Below, piece after piece: positions 17,021 through 26,860 of a stretch of DNA of 64,000 nt (position 1 is the stretch's first letter; each line of letters begins with the position of its first letter). Source of the DNA: Pseudomonadales bacterium. Its GTDB lineage: Bacteria > Pseudomonadota > Gammaproteobacteria > Pseudomonadales > UBA5862. A program made the translations under genes and the position numbers. The notes under the pieces are model-generated. The model worked only from the letters and a program-made list of their open reading frames with translations, was not told the DNA's origin and did not search any database. The stretch spans positions 1 through 64,000 of the forward strand of contig JACKOQ010000004.1 of the NCBI GenBank assembly GCA_024234215.1. Reading direction: 5' to 3'.

Positions 17021-17359
17021 TCAAGCCGTGGCCATTTTTCTGCATTCTTCAGCGCAGCGGTGGCACGCTCTTGCACACGCTTGGCAGTGGCTAGCTCCAT
17101 GCTTCGCACACTCGTCACCGCACGCTTGACAGATATCTGCGCAAAGCGAGCAGATTGCTGCTGCGTATTCACTGTTGCGAGCCATGAAGGCTGCCGCCAT
17201 GCGGCAGATATCGGCACAGTCAACGTCAAGCGCGATGCAGCGCGCCATCATCTTAACGTCGTCTTCGTTGAGGCAAGATGTTGCACAATGATCACAAGCC
17301 GCCGCACATTGATAGCAGGCCTCAATACAGGTAGCGTACTTTTCATGTGTCATGGTCAA
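17021..17359 (-). CDS. Cys-rich four-helix-bundle copper-storage protein (Csp/DUF326)
   Basis: A 112-aa protein with 19 cysteines by my count, spaced as CxxxC/CxxC along helices: ATCIEACYQCAAACDHCATS, then ICSLCADICQACGDEC and HCQACARACHRCAEEC. This is the Csp pattern, in which thiolates line the core of a four-helix bundle and bind many Cu+ ions. No signal peptide, so it is the cytosolic (Csp3-like) type. The start MTMTHEKYATC follows GAGGAATTGACC. It stands alone, upstream of the cusF end of the first cus operon. A broken N-terminal fragment of a paralogue lies at 61148-61082. Confidence 0.85.
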   Translation of the reverse strand: MTMTHEKYATCIEACYQCAAACDHCATSCLNEDDVKMMARCIALDVDCADICRMAAAFMARNSEYAAAICSLCADICQACGDECAKHGASHCQACARACHRCAEECRKMATA

Positions 17360-17895
17360 TTCCTCGTTGGTTGATGATCGAATTTAATTAGACCATCAGA
17401 TTGACCCCCGTGTTCCAGGCATCGACTAATGAACCTGTAGAAGCTGCAATGCCAATCCTTTGAATCATGCTGGGTAACACTAGCGGCTTTTGCCACACCG
17501 TCGACCGCAAACGATTGGCCGATTCGGCTTAACATCAACTTGGTCACCACAGGCGTGCCGGTCGCAGCCGTTATGCTTAACCCATTTTGTGGCTTGTTAC
17601 TTCACCGTTTATTGCCTATTGCCTATTGCCGCTGCAGCCCTGAGCCTCAGTTCCATATCGGTATTACCAACGCGCTACGCTTGCGACGCGCCTGCGTTTG
17701 ACCAAACACGCGATATTTTTCATTCAACAATTTAGCCGCAGAGCGTTCCCACTGTGAATGAGCCGGATGGGCGGCTATCTCAAAAGAGCAGAAGCGCCAG
17801 GCAAGACTCCGCTTAAATGTTGTTAAGCATTTATTGCGAGCCAGGTATGAATCAGCTAAGCGCTTCGGCAGCTACGCTGCAGGTTTGTTCCGTAA
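17360..17895. other. Intergenic stretch of about 540 bp, no gene seen
   Basis: Lies between the Csp gene start and the end of cusF. It should contain the Csp promoter. A short repeat TGCCTATTGCCTATTGCC occurs near 17612-17629. I see no copper box, coding sequence or clear hairpin. Confidence 0.5.
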
Positions 17896-18279
17896 TTATT
17901 CCTGCGGTTTGATAGCGGTGATGACATAGTTTCCATTCGCTCGCACGAATTCAAATTCCACCTGGTCGTTAACCTCAATCTCTTGGGTCAATGAAAAGTT
18001 GTCGAGGTTGAATTTCATGGTCATGGTCGGCCACTGGAGAGCAGGAATCGGTTCATGGGTTATCGTAATTGTCTGTGCCTCAGTATCGATGGCTTTTACC
18101 ATCCCTTTACCGCTGAGCTGCTGGCCCGCTGTCTGTTCGTTATTCATCACCTCCTTTCCTTTCATATTATCCATCCCGTGCGTGCTGTTCCCCATCTCTT
18201 TGTCGTGGTTCTCATTCGCCACGGCTGCGTTGGTCGATACCGCCAGCGCTATCGCTGCCATCATCGGAAGAATACGCAT
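17896..18279 (-). CDS. cusF: Periplasmic copper chaperone CusF
   Basis: A 127-aa protein with a signal peptide (MRILPMMAAIALAVSTNAAVA), a Met/His-containing linker and a C-terminal CusF OB-fold. The E. coli Cu/Ag ligands His36, Trp44, Met47 and Met49 correspond to H75, W83, M86 and M88 (THEPIPALQWPTMTM). It delivers Cu+ or Ag+ to the CusCBA pump. It is the last gene of the operon, 93 nt after cusA. Confidence 0.9.
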   Translation of the reverse strand: MRILPMMAAIALAVSTNAAVANENHDKEMGNSTHGMDNMKGKEVMNNEQTAGQQLSGKGMVKAIDTEAQTITITHEPIPALQWPTMTMKFNLDNFSLTQEIEVNDQVEFEFVRANGNYVITAIKPQE

Positions 18280-18372
18280 CGTCTTTGCTCCTAAGGTTGA
18301 TAATCTAAAGGCGGTGCAGGTAGAACCTAAACTGCGCTAGGCCCTACCTGTGGTTGCAGGTGGCGTAAAACG

Positions 18373-21300
18373 CTAGCCATCCGCGGTATTCAGTTCTCTA
18401 ATAACCACTCGGCGCTTCCACACCAGGAAAGCGGCTGGGATGACCACCAGTGTCAGCAAGGTCGCGCTGACCATGCCCCCGACCATCGGTGCAGCAATCC
18501 GCCGCATAATCTCGGAGCCAGTACCGGTGCCCCACATGATGGGGAGCAAACCGGCAATGATGGCGGTGACCGTCATGATCTTCGGCCGCACGCGCAACAG
18601 CGCGCCTTCGATCACTGCGTCGCTCAGCTCCTTCACGGTGACCGGCCGGCCTTCCGTCGCCGCGACTTCTCGACGCGCCTTTAACGCCTGATCGAGATAG
18701 ACCAACATCACCACGCCGGTTTCGGCAGCGACCCCCGCCAGGGCGATAAAGCCAACGCCGACCGCCACCGACAGGTTGTAGTCGAGCAGGTACAACAGCC
18801 ACAGACCGCCGATCAGTGCAAAGGGCAGGGTGGCCATGATGAGGATCGCCTCGCCCACGCGCTGGAAGGCGAGGTACAGCAGCAAGAAAATGATCACTAG
18901 CGTGACCGGTACCACGAGCTGCATGCGCTCCATGGCCCGTTCCATGTATTCGAATTGCCCTGACCAAGTGAGCGAATACCCCGGTGGCAACTCGACCTTT
19001 TCGGCCACGGCTTGTTGAGCCTCGGCGACGTAGGAGCCGAGATCACGGCCTTTGATGTCGATGTATGTCCAGCCATTGAGGCGAGCGTTTTCGCTCTTCA
19101 GCATGGGTGGGCCATCGATCACTGCTACCTTAGCCACGGCCCCCAAGGGGACATGGGCGCCGGTTGGCGTTACGATGGGCAACTGTCTGATGTCGGCCAC
19201 CGAATCGCGCGCCTCACGCGGGTAACGCAGGTTAACCGGATAGCGCTCCAATCCTTCGACCGTCTCGGTGACGTTGATGCCGCCGATCGCGGCAGCGACC
19301 ACTTCCTGCACATCAGCAACGTTGAGCCCAAAGCGTGCAGCGGCTTTGCGGTCGATATCGATATCGATATAGCGGCCTCCCGCCGTGCGCTCAGAGAATA
19401 CTGAGACGGTGCCGGGGATCGGTTCAATCACCTGTTCGATGCGCTGCCCAATCTCCTGAATGACATTTAAATCGGGGCCCGCGACCTTTATCCCCACTGG
19501 GGTTTTGATGCCGGTCGCCAGCATGTCGATGCGGTTTTTGATCGGCATCACCCAGGCATTGGTTATGCCCGGCAGCTGAACCACTGCGTCCAGTTGCTCG
19601 ATCAGTTTGTCGGTGGTCATGCCTGGCCGCCACTCCGACTCGGGTTTCAACTGAATCGTGGTCTCGATCATGCTCAAGGGAGCCGGGTCGGTGGCTGTGT
19701 CGGCGCGGCCAATTTTCCCGAATACGGTGGCCACCTCGGGTACGGTGCGGATCAACTTATTGGTCTGCTGAAGTATTTCAGCAGCCTCCCCCACAGATAC
19801 GCCGGGAAAGGTGCTGGGCATATACAGCAGCGTGCCCTCGTCCAGTTCTGGCATGAACTCGCTGCCCAGCTGCATCAATGGCCAGGCGCCGCTGATAGCG
19901 ATGACGAGTGAGGCAACCAGTATCTTGACCGGGTGCCGCATCACCAGATTGACGAAGGGGCGATAGGCGGTAATCAAGCCCCGATTTATGGGATTTTTGT
20001 GTTCAGGCAGAATATGCCCGCGGATGAAGTAACCCATCAGTACCGGCACCAGCGTGATCGCCAACCCAGCCGAGGCCGCCATGGCGTAGGTCTTGGTATA
20101 GGCGAGCGGCGCGAACATCCGGCCTTCCTGGGCTTCCAGGGCAAACACCGGCAAGAAGCTGAAGGTAATGATCAGCAGGGAAAAGAACAGTGGTGGCCCT
20201 ACCTCGACAGATGCCTTCTGGATCACCTCCCAACGATTGCTGTCGGTGATCTTGGTTTTTTCCATGTGTTTGTGGACGTTCTCCACCATCACGATGGCCG
20301 CATCCACCATCGCGCCGATGGCGATCGCGATACCGCCCAGCGACATGATGTTGGCGTTGATGCCCTGCGTCCGCATGATGGCGAAGGCCGCCAGAATCCC
20401 AATCGGCAAGCTGATGATGATGACCAGTGACGAGCGCAGATGGAACAGGAAGATCGCGGTGACGATGGCCACCACGATGAATTCCTCAACCAACTTATGC
20501 TCCAGGTTGGTGACAGCGCTCTTGATCAGCTCGGAGCGATCGTAGGTTTCGACGATCTCCACCCCGGCCGGCAGGCTGGCTTCAAGCATGGTGAGCTTCT
20601 CCTTCACCGCCGCGATGGTCGCCAGCGCATTTCCGCCAAAACGCATGATGATGACGCCGCCGACCACTTCACCTTCGCCATTCAGCTCGGCGATACCTCG
20701 GCGGATCTGCGGCCCCAGCCGGATCTCGGCCACGTCACTCAACAAGATTGGCGTGCCATTGTCGCTGACACCTAGCGGCACCAATTCGAGGTCCTCGATG
20801 CCCTGCAGGTAGCCCCGCGAGCGCACCATGTACTCGGCTTCGGCCAGTTCGATCACCGAGCCGCCCACCTCCTGGTTGGCTCGCTGGATGGCCTGCTTTA
20901 CCTCGGCAATCGACAGCCCGTAGGCACGGGCGCGGGTGGGATCGAGCACCACCTGGTACTGCTTCACCATGCCGCCGATGGTGGCGACTTCCGACACGCC
21001 CTCGACCGTCTGCAGCTCGAATTTCAGAAACCAGTCCTGCAGTGAACGCAACTGCGCGAGGTCATGCTGGCCCGTGCGGTCAACCAGCGCGTACTCGTAG
21101 ACCCAGCCCACGCCGGTAGCATCTGGGCCCAAGGCCGGGCGCGCCGCCTCGGGTAGCGATGGCGATATCTGGCTCAGGTATTCCAGCACCCGTGACCGCG
21201 CCCAATAGAGATCGGTACCGTCCTCGAAGATGACATAGACGAACGAGTCGCCGAACATCGAGTAGCCACGCACCGTCACGGCCCCGGGTACCGCCAACAT

Positions 21301-21516
21301 GGCGGTCGACAGGGGGTAGGTGACCTGGCTTTCGACCACCTGCGGTGCCTGACCAGGATAGGACGTCTTGATGATCACCTGGACATCCGAAAGATCAGGT
21401 ATGGCATCCAGGGGCGTGGTCAACATGGAGTAGCCCCCCCACCCGGTGAGCAGGGCGGAGAGGATGAGGACTAACAGCCGGTTCTGGATCGACCAGCGAA
21501 TGATTGATGCAATCAT
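18373..21516 (-). CDS. cusA: Copper/silver efflux RND transporter CusA (first copy)
   Basis: A 1047-aa inner-membrane HME-RND pump starting MIASIIRWSIQNRLLVLILS, with the motif TTPLDAIPDLSDVQVIIKTS and the CusA-type porter signature GSEFMPELDEGTLLYMP. Twelve transmembrane segments are expected from length and the two hydrophobic halves (about 330-540 and 860-1030). It exports Cu+/Ag+ with CusB and CusC by proton antiport. The start is 3 nt after the cusB stop. The C-terminus ends RRVVIRELNTADG. Confidence 0.92.
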   Translation of the reverse strand: MIASIIRWSIQNRLLVLILSALLTGWGGYSMLTTPLDAIPDLSDVQVIIKTSYPGQAPQVVESQVTYPLSTAMLAVPGAVTVRGYSMFGDSFVYVIFEDGTDLYWARSRVLEYLSQISPSLPEAARPALGPDATGVGWVYEYALVDRTGQHDLAQLRSLQDWFLKFELQTVEGVSEVATIGGMVKQYQVVLDPTRARAYGLSIAEVKQAIQRANQEVGGSVIELAEAEYMVRSRGYLQGIEDLELVPLGVSDNGTPILLSDVAEIRLGPQIRRGIAELNGEGEVVGGVIIMRFGGNALATIAAVKEKLTMLEASLPAGVEIVETYDRSELIKSAVTNLEHKLVEEFIVVAIVTAIFLFHLRSSLVIIISLPIGILAAFAIMRTQGINANIMSLGGIAIAIGAMVDAAIVMVENVHKHMEKTKITDSNRWEVIQKASVEVGPPLFFSLLIITFSFLPVFALEAQEGRMFAPLAYTKTYAMAASAGLAITLVPVLMGYFIRGHILPEHKNPINRGLITAYRPFVNLVMRHPVKILVASLVIAISGAWPLMQLGSEFMPELDEGTLLYMPSTFPGVSVGEAAEILQQTNKLIRTVPEVATVFGKIGRADTATDPAPLSMIETTIQLKPESEWRPGMTTDKLIEQLDAVVQLPGITNAWVMPIKNRIDMLATGIKTPVGIKVAGPDLNVIQEIGQRIEQVIEPIPGTVSVFSERTAGGRYIDIDIDRKAAARFGLNVADVQEVVAAAIGGINVTETVEGLERYPVNLRYPREARDSVADIRQLPIVTPTGAHVPLGAVAKVAVIDGPPMLKSENARLNGWTYIDIKGRDLGSYVAEAQQAVAEKVELPPGYSLTWSGQFEYMERAMERMQLVVPVTLVIIFLLLYLAFQRVGEAILIMATLPFALIGGLWLLYLLDYNLSVAVGVGFIALAGVAAETGVVMLVYLDQALKARREVAATEGRPVTVKELSDAVIEGALLRVRPKIMTVTAIIAGLLPIMWGTGTGSEIMRRIAAPMVGGMVSATLLTLVVIPAAFLVWKRRVVIRELNTADG

Positions 21517-21519
21517 GGG

Positions 21520-23208
21520 TTACTCCGCTGGATCGAGTTCGACGATGACCAGGCCGGCATCCGTTTCCTCAAGCTGGAAGCGCACCGCCTGACCGGGCTC
21601 GATGGCAGGCGGGGGCATACCCTCATCCAGAGCGAAGTCCATCGTCATGGCGGGCCAATTCAAGGCGGGGATGGGATCGTGGCTGAGGTTTACCTTGCCG
21701 GTGGCCGAATCGACCCTGTTCAGTGTTCCCGTCCCAGTGATCCCGGCGTCGGCGCTCGCTGCTGTATCAATGGCCGTGATGACGTGTCCATTCGCTCCTT
21801 CCGTGAGCGCAAAGCGAAGGGACTGGCCTGGGGCCACTGCGGCCAGATCCACGTCGTCAGCAACGGCAAAGGCCATGGTCATTGTCGGCCAGCCGAGTTC
21901 AGGAATGGGTTCGTGGCTCAGGTTGAGCGTAGGTGGATCCGTCGCAACGCTATTCACGAGCCCTTCGGCCCATATCACCTCACTGGCGCTCACTTCGGTT
22001 TCTGCCGGCTCGGTCATCCGGCGCAGACTGGCTTGCAGGCTGGCCTCGGAGTCAATCAGGAACTGGGCGGAAACAACGACTTGGTCGCCTTCGGCGAGAC
22101 CATCGAGAATCTCGGTGCGGTCGCCCGACTCAAAGCCCGTTGCCACCGGTACCGGGTCAAAACGGCCCCTGCCGTGCGCCAGAATGACGCGGGCGCCGTC
22201 GCCGGTGTGGATCACCGCTTCGGAGGGCACGCTCAGCGCTCGTTGACGTGGGTCGGCGTGCACGGTGACCTCGGCATACATGTTCGGGCGCAGCGCCTCT
22301 TCGGAGTTGAGGAAACGCAGGCGCGCCTTCAGCGTGCGGGTCTGCGGATCTAGCTGGGGATAGATGAATTCCACGTCGCCCGTCCATACTCGATTGGGCT
22401 TGTGAGGCAGGCGCACTTCGGCCTTCTGGCCCACTTTTACCCAGTCGGCGTGTTGTTCGAAGATGTCGACGAGCACCCAGACGCTGTCCAGGCCGGCCAG
22501 CATCATCACGGTGGTACCGGGCGTCACGAACATCCCCTCGCGGGCGTTGAGCTCAGCGACAATGCCGTCCTGCTTGGCATAAATGGGCACCAGCGGCGCC
22601 ACTTGGCGGGTCTTGGTCAGGCGCTCGATTTGGGCGTCGTTCAACCCCAGGGCCCGCAGGCGTTGCGCACCCGCAGCCCGCAACGTGGCGCTACCGGAGA
22701 CACTTTGCAGGTATTCGCGTTGGGCGGTTTCCAGCTCGGGCGAGTAGATCTTGAACAGCAGGTCGCCTTCACTGACATGTGCACCGCGCGTGCGCACTTG
22801 CAGCTCTTCTATCCAACCTTCCACCCGCAAATTGACATAGCTCAGTAACCGCTCATCAAAATCGACATAGCCGACCGTATCGATCTCGCGCGCCAAGGGG
22901 CCACGGGTCACCGGCTCGGTGCGCACGCCCAGGTTGTTCACCATCACCGGTGAAATGCTCACCAAGGCGTCATCCTTACTGCCGGCGTCGCCGGCATAGA
23001 CCGGGATGTAGTCCATGCCCATGTTGTCTTTGGCGGGCACCGGTGAGGTAATTGAGGGCGTCATCGGGTGGCGGTAGAACAGTGGCTCGTCCTTGCCGGC
23101 AGCCGCCGTCGGCTGGCCGGCGGTTTGGTCGCCACCCTGCCAGAGGACTAGGCCAACGGCTCCCAGGAGCACAGCAACCACAGCGCCCCAGACAATGGAT
23201 TTTTTCAT
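21520..23208 (-). CDS. cusB: CusB membrane-fusion protein with two fused CusF domains
   Basis: A 562-aa periplasmic adaptor with an N-terminal anchor (MKKSIVWGAVVAVLLGAVGL), a heavy-metal-binding stretch (YRHPMTPSITSPVPAKDNMG), barrel-sandwich and beta-barrel domains, and a C-terminal extension of about 150 residues. That extension holds two CusF modules in tandem, about 411-480 and 485-562. Each keeps the copper ligands: SHEPIPELGWPTMTM and SHDPIPALNWPAMTM. Typical CusB is about 400 aa. The start at 23208 was chosen for the Lys-Lys signal anchor; an upstream ATG at 23223 is also possible. It lies 25 nt after cusC. Confidence 0.9.
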   Translation of the reverse strand: MKKSIVWGAVVAVLLGAVGLVLWQGGDQTAGQPTAAAGKDEPLFYRHPMTPSITSPVPAKDNMGMDYIPVYAGDAGSKDDALVSISPVMVNNLGVRTEPVTRGPLAREIDTVGYVDFDERLLSYVNLRVEGWIEELQVRTRGAHVSEGDLLFKIYSPELETAQREYLQSVSGSATLRAAGAQRLRALGLNDAQIERLTKTRQVAPLVPIYAKQDGIVAELNAREGMFVTPGTTVMMLAGLDSVWVLVDIFEQHADWVKVGQKAEVRLPHKPNRVWTGDVEFIYPQLDPQTRTLKARLRFLNSEEALRPNMYAEVTVHADPRQRALSVPSEAVIHTGDGARVILAHGRGRFDPVPVATGFESGDRTEILDGLAEGDQVVVSAQFLIDSEASLQASLRRMTEPAETEVSASEVIWAEGLVNSVATDPPTLNLSHEPIPELGWPTMTMAFAVADDVDLAAVAPGQSLRFALTEGANGHVITAIDTAASADAGITGTGTLNRVDSATGKVNLSHDPIPALNWPAMTMDFALDEGMPPPAIEPGQAVRFQLEETDAGLVIVELDPAE

Positions 23209-23233
23209 CAGAGAACTTCTCATAAGGAGGGCC

Positions 23234-24523
23234 TTAGCGCGCGGCTTCCATGGGCTGACTCCAACCGCCGACGGCCCGCTCGAGGGCGGCCATATTGCGG
23301 TAGTAGTCGGCGCGAGCCGCCTCAAAATTCAGCTCGGTCTCGAACAGGCTGCGTTCGGCGCGCAGTAGGCTTTCCAGCGATCCGGTGCGCGCCTGATAAG
23401 CGGTGCGGGCCACTTCGAGATTGGCGCGGGCGAGGGGAAGTAGCTGGTCTTCGTGAAGGCCAAGCAAGTGGTAGGCTTCCTGGACGCGCGCATACGCCTG
23501 CTCGACTTCCTTGACGATCTCAAGGGAGAGGTCTTGCAGGCGCCAGCGGCTCTCCATGGCCTCGGCGCGGGCACCAGAGACGGCTGCGTGGCGCTTCGCA
23601 TGGCCGAGCGGGATGTTGATACCGACCCCTACCGTCCATTGCATGTCCGAGTCGTCCCACATGCTGTTGTAGCCCGTGGAGAGTTGGAAATCGGGATAGA
23701 ATTCGCGCTTGGCCAGGTCGACCCGCGCGCTGTCGGCTTCGATCTCGGCTTCGGCCGCCTCCAGTTCGGTGCGCTGTGCCAATGCCAAGGCGCGCAAGTC
23801 AACCAGCGACTGTAGGTCTCTGGGGTCGGCCAGCGATGCGGGAGGCGGTAGCGGTGCGGCCGCAGTCCGGTTGAGTAATCGGTTGAGCTGCGCTAGCACC
23901 TCGGCCCGCTGGCGCTCCAAAACCACTTGGCGATGGCCCAGCATTTGATACTCGACGTTGGCCTGCAGCACGTCCTGCTGGCTGCCGGTGCCGCTGGCAT
24001 AGTTGATCGCAGCGATTTCACGGACATCTTGCCAGAGCTTACGGTTGGCCTCGTTGACTTGGAGGGCAGCATGCACCAGGTACCAGTCGGCAAATGCAGC
24101 TTTCGCCAGCTCAGTCAGATCGAGACGGGTGTTCGGGATAGATTGCTTGATCGCACGCGCTTCGAACCGCGCGATTTCTTCGCGCAAGCCGCGTTTCCCG
24201 GGCCACGGCAGACGCTGGGAGAGCTCGATCCCGACGCCTGGATCCATTTCGGCTTTGCCAAAGGTCCTGGGCGCCACCATGGTGGACAGCATGGGGTCGT
24301 CGAGCGCGCCGGCGGGCACGATCTCCGATTCGGCGGCCTGCCAAGCCCACTGCGCGGCGGGAAGCAGTGGGTTGTCTTGCAGCACTGCGTCGACGAGGGC
24401 TTCCGGACGCAAGGTCTTTGCGCTCGCTAACGGGTCGATCTGTGCCCATACGAAAGCGGGTACAAAGCTAAGCGAGAAGAGTGCGGCCGCGACGAGCCGC
24501 TGCATGCGCGCTAGATTTCGCAT
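23234..24523 (-). CDS. cusC: Outer-membrane efflux protein of the TolC/CusC family (first copy)
   Basis: A 429-aa protein with a signal peptide (MRNLARMQRLVAAALFSLSF) and the paired helical outer-membrane factor repeats, for example GVGIELSQRLPWPGKRGLRE and its second-half counterpart VGVGINIPLGHAKRHAAV. The ATG at 24523 has a GGAGG site; the longer frame is not needed. It forms the exit duct for CusBA. No N-terminal lipobox Cys is evident, unlike E. coli CusC. Confidence 0.87.
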   Translation of the reverse strand: MRNLARMQRLVAAALFSLSFVPAFVWAQIDPLASAKTLRPEALVDAVLQDNPLLPAAQWAWQAAESEIVPAGALDDPMLSTMVAPRTFGKAEMDPGVGIELSQRLPWPGKRGLREEIARFEARAIKQSIPNTRLDLTELAKAAFADWYLVHAALQVNEANRKLWQDVREIAAINYASGTGSQQDVLQANVEYQMLGHRQVVLERQRAEVLAQLNRLLNRTAAAPLPPPASLADPRDLQSLVDLRALALAQRTELEAAEAEIEADSARVDLAKREFYPDFQLSTGYNSMWDDSDMQWTVGVGINIPLGHAKRHAAVSGARAEAMESRWRLQDLSLEIVKEVEQAYARVQEAYHLLGLHEDQLLPLARANLEVARTAYQARTGSLESLLRAERSLFETELNFEAARADYYRNMAALERAVGGWSQPMEAAR

Positions 24524-24592
24524 AGGAAGCCTCCGGTCTTCATGATCCATAGCATGCTGAACAGCCGCACGAAGGTTCTGGTCCATCTGTTG

Positions 24593-25537
24593 TCAGCCAT
24601 GAGGGCTGAGGGTGCCGAGTACCGCTACGCTTACCAGAATCAGGAGCGCGATCGCCGCCTCGATGGTCACACTCAGTCGCAGGTGCTGTGCAGAGTGCGA
24701 AGGGACGCCGGTATGGATGTCACGTTCGAGCCGGGGCACCAACCACCAGCGATGCAGAGCGGCGAGGCCCAGCATCGCAGCGAATAGCGTCAGCTTGAGC
24801 AGCATCAGGTTGCCGTGCCGGCTGTGTAACAGCGGTGCGATGGACCAGCCGACCAGGTCCCCGTAGTGAAAGATGCCGGTCACCACCAGGACACCGACAA
24901 AGACGGCGCCTGGGCGCGAAAAGGTGTGCAGTGCCCGCCACTGCATGCGCAAGCCCTCACCCGCGGCGGGCTTGCCGTGTCGAACGAACAGAATCAGCAA
25001 TGCGAAGATGGCCCCGATCCAGCCGCCGGCAGCGAGCAGGTGCGCCATACCAGCCACCAGCCGCACCGTACCACTTACACCCTCGCCACTGGCAGCGTGT
25101 CCGTTCCACGCCAGGCTGACCAGCGCCACGCCGGCCAGCAAGGTCACTCGCCGAATGGGGAATGGGCGCTCGGCGCGCTGCGACTGCCAGCCCAGTACAG
25201 CAAGCAGCAGAACCAGCAGGAATGCTCGCGTCAGCCCGGCGCGCCCAGCGGGGATGTCGAACAGATACCAGGCCAAGTCGTCCCGTGCTAGATCGGAAAC
25301 CGCGACCCCCATGATGCCAGCCGTGCTGCGCGCAATCTCAATGCCCACCAGCGCTAAGCCGAGCACCCCACAGATCAGGAGCCCCTGGGTCAAGGCCCAT
25401 CTGGGCAGGGGGGGGTGCTTATCGCCGCTGATCGTTGAGGCAGCCGGACCGTACCACGCGAATAGCGGTAATCCGAACAGCAGCATCAAGTCCAGGTACT
25501 GCATGAACCGAAGCGTGTAGTCGGGAAGACTGGACAT
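24593..25537 (-). CDS. copD: Copper resistance inner-membrane protein CopD
   Basis: A 314-aa polytopic protein with about eight hydrophobic segments and conserved CopD features: GMAHLLAAGGWIGAIFAL (His and Trp in the membrane) and TGIFHYGDLVGW. CopD works with CopC in copper uptake or homeostasis. It is in the operon after copC (15-nt gap) and before cusC (69 nt). Confidence 0.88.
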   Translation of the reverse strand: MSSLPDYTLRFMQYLDLMLLFGLPLFAWYGPAASTISGDKHPPLPRWALTQGLLICGVLGLALVGIEIARSTAGIMGVAVSDLARDDLAWYLFDIPAGRAGLTRAFLLVLLLAVLGWQSQRAERPFPIRRVTLLAGVALVSLAWNGHAASGEGVSGTVRLVAGMAHLLAAGGWIGAIFALLILFVRHGKPAAGEGLRMQWRALHTFSRPGAVFVGVLVVTGIFHYGDLVGWSIAPLLHSRHGNLMLLKLTLFAAMLGLAALHRWWLVPRLERDIHTGVPSHSAQHLRLSVTIEAAIALLILVSVAVLGTLSPHG

Positions 25538-25552
25538 GATGTTGGCGCCCGC

Positions 25553-25945
25553 TCATTTGATGGTGAAGCTGTATTCGCCAGTCATCGGATGGTTGTCATC
25601 ACCGACGGCGCGCCATTGCACCTGGTAAACGCCTACGCCGAGGGGACTATGCAACGTAGCGCGTAGCGTCTTGCCGTCGTTGATGAGATCAACGTCGATG
25701 TGCTCGATTTTCTCTGCGAACCCGCCGTCCTTTATGACGCTCAGCTCCAAGCGCGAGGCGCGAAGTACAAGCTGTTCACTGAAGACGAGATCGATCTGCT
25801 GCGGTGTCGTGACAACAGCATCGGCCGTCGGTGTGGATTTGACGAGGGAGATATGGGCCTGAGCGACCGATGTGATCAGCAAGCCGGTCGCAAGACAGGC
25901 ACCAACAATCAGAGAGCGAAATTGGGTAGTACGGTTCATGTGCAT
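25553..25945 (-). CDS. copC: Periplasmic copper-binding protein CopC
   Basis: A 130-aa protein with a signal peptide cleaved after AQA to expose HISLVKSTPTAD, so that His1 becomes the amino-terminal Cu(II) ligand. DDNHPMTGEYSF near the C-terminus supplies the other Cu(II) ligands (Asp and His). There is no Met-rich Cu(I) loop, so this is the Cu(II)-only type. The first ATG (25945) has GAGGTGTA just before it. Confidence 0.9.
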   Translation of the reverse strand: MHMNRTTQFRSLIVGACLATGLLITSVAQAHISLVKSTPTADAVVTTPQQIDLVFSEQLVLRASRLELSVIKDGGFAEKIEHIDVDLINDGKTLRATLHSPLGVGVYQVQWRAVGDDNHPMTGEYSFTIK

Positions 25946-25962
25946 TACACCTCTTCATATGT

Positions 25963-26238
25963 TTAAGAATTTCGGCTGCAGCAACTTCGGCCGCCGCCTC
26001 CTGTTGATTGGCTGGACAGGGTGTCGCCGCTTGCCAGACGCGCGGGATACCCGGCCTGTTGCAACGTCGACAGCAGCCGATCGTTGCCTTGATCGAAGTT
26101 GCCTCGAACTTGAACGCGGCCGGTGGTCAAATGCACTTCCACGGCATCGACTCCCGGCAGCGCTTTCAGCGCATCGGTGACTTTCGCGATACATGAGCCG
26201 CAGCTCATACCCTGGACGTCGAGATCTACTGTGTTCAT
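25963..26238 (-). CDS. copZ: CopZ-like HMA copper chaperone with a Cys/Gly tail
   Basis: A 91-aa protein: an HMA domain with MSCGSC (GMSCGSCIAKVTDALKALPG), then a tail after residue 70 that is Gly-rich and ends SCCSRNS, adding a CC pair. It is a cytosolic Cu+ carrier expected to feed P-type ATPases. The start at 26238 follows GAGGAGAAC. Confidence 0.85.
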   Translation of the reverse strand: MNTVDLDVQGMSCGSCIAKVTDALKALPGVDAVEVHLTTGRVQVRGNFDQGNDRLLSTLQQAGYPARLASGDTLSSQSTGGGGRSCCSRNS

Positions 26239-26299
26239 GACTGTGTTCTCCTCTTGATCCCGAAGGTCACCGGGGACATTGGCCGTTTCATCGCATCGA

Positions 26300-26767
26300 T
26301 CAGCGATAGTCTTGATAGACGCTGGTGCTGCCATCGACGTGGATCAGCAGGACGTCGTAGGGGTCTTTGCGGTTGCCGTAGATCGGGCCGTCCATGCCGG
26401 GTGACCCGATCGGCATACCGGGAACGGCCAGGCCGATTGCGTCGGGCCTTTCTTCCAGCAGGCGCTTGATGTCGGCGGCCGGTACGTGGCCTTCGATGGC
26501 ATAACCGCCGATCCTGGTTGTATGGCAGGAGCCAAACTGTCTGGCGATACCAAGCTGCTCCCGTATGGCGGTGTTGCCAGTATCGAAGGTGCGCACTTGG
26601 ATGCCGGCTTCTTCAAGGTGCTGGACCCATTCGTGGCAGCAACCACAGTTGGGGTCTTTCCAGACTTCGGCGATCAGCTCCGATGCGATCGCCGCGCCTC
26701 CGCCGACCATGGAAAGAAGGAACAAGCCTGCCAACCAGGTACGGCGTTTGATGTCGAAATTCATCAT
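26300..26767 (-). CDS. DUF411 periplasmic metal-binding protein
   Basis: A 155-aa protein with a twin-Arg-like basic N-terminus (DIKRRTWLAGLFLLS) and signal peptide, then the DUF411 signature WKDPNCGCCHEWVQHL, SCHTTRIGGYAIEGHVPA and a Met-containing GMPIGSPGM. The CGCC and later Cys/His residues are likely copper ligands. It is the first gene of the eight-gene operon running to cusF. The composite copper promoter lies 94-148 nt upstream. Confidence 0.85.
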   Translation of the reverse strand: MMNFDIKRRTWLAGLFLLSMVGGGAAIASELIAEVWKDPNCGCCHEWVQHLEEAGIQVRTFDTGNTAIREQLGIARQFGSCHTTRIGGYAIEGHVPAADIKRLLEERPDAIGLAVPGMPIGSPGMDGPIYGNRKDPYDVLLIHVDGSTSVYQDYR

Positions 26768-26860
26768 GCTCGGCTCTTTAGACTCTCTAAATGATTTGAC
26801 ACAGAGATTCACGGGCTTGGTCATGATTCGTTCCCGCATGCACTATGCACTTTGTTTTCG

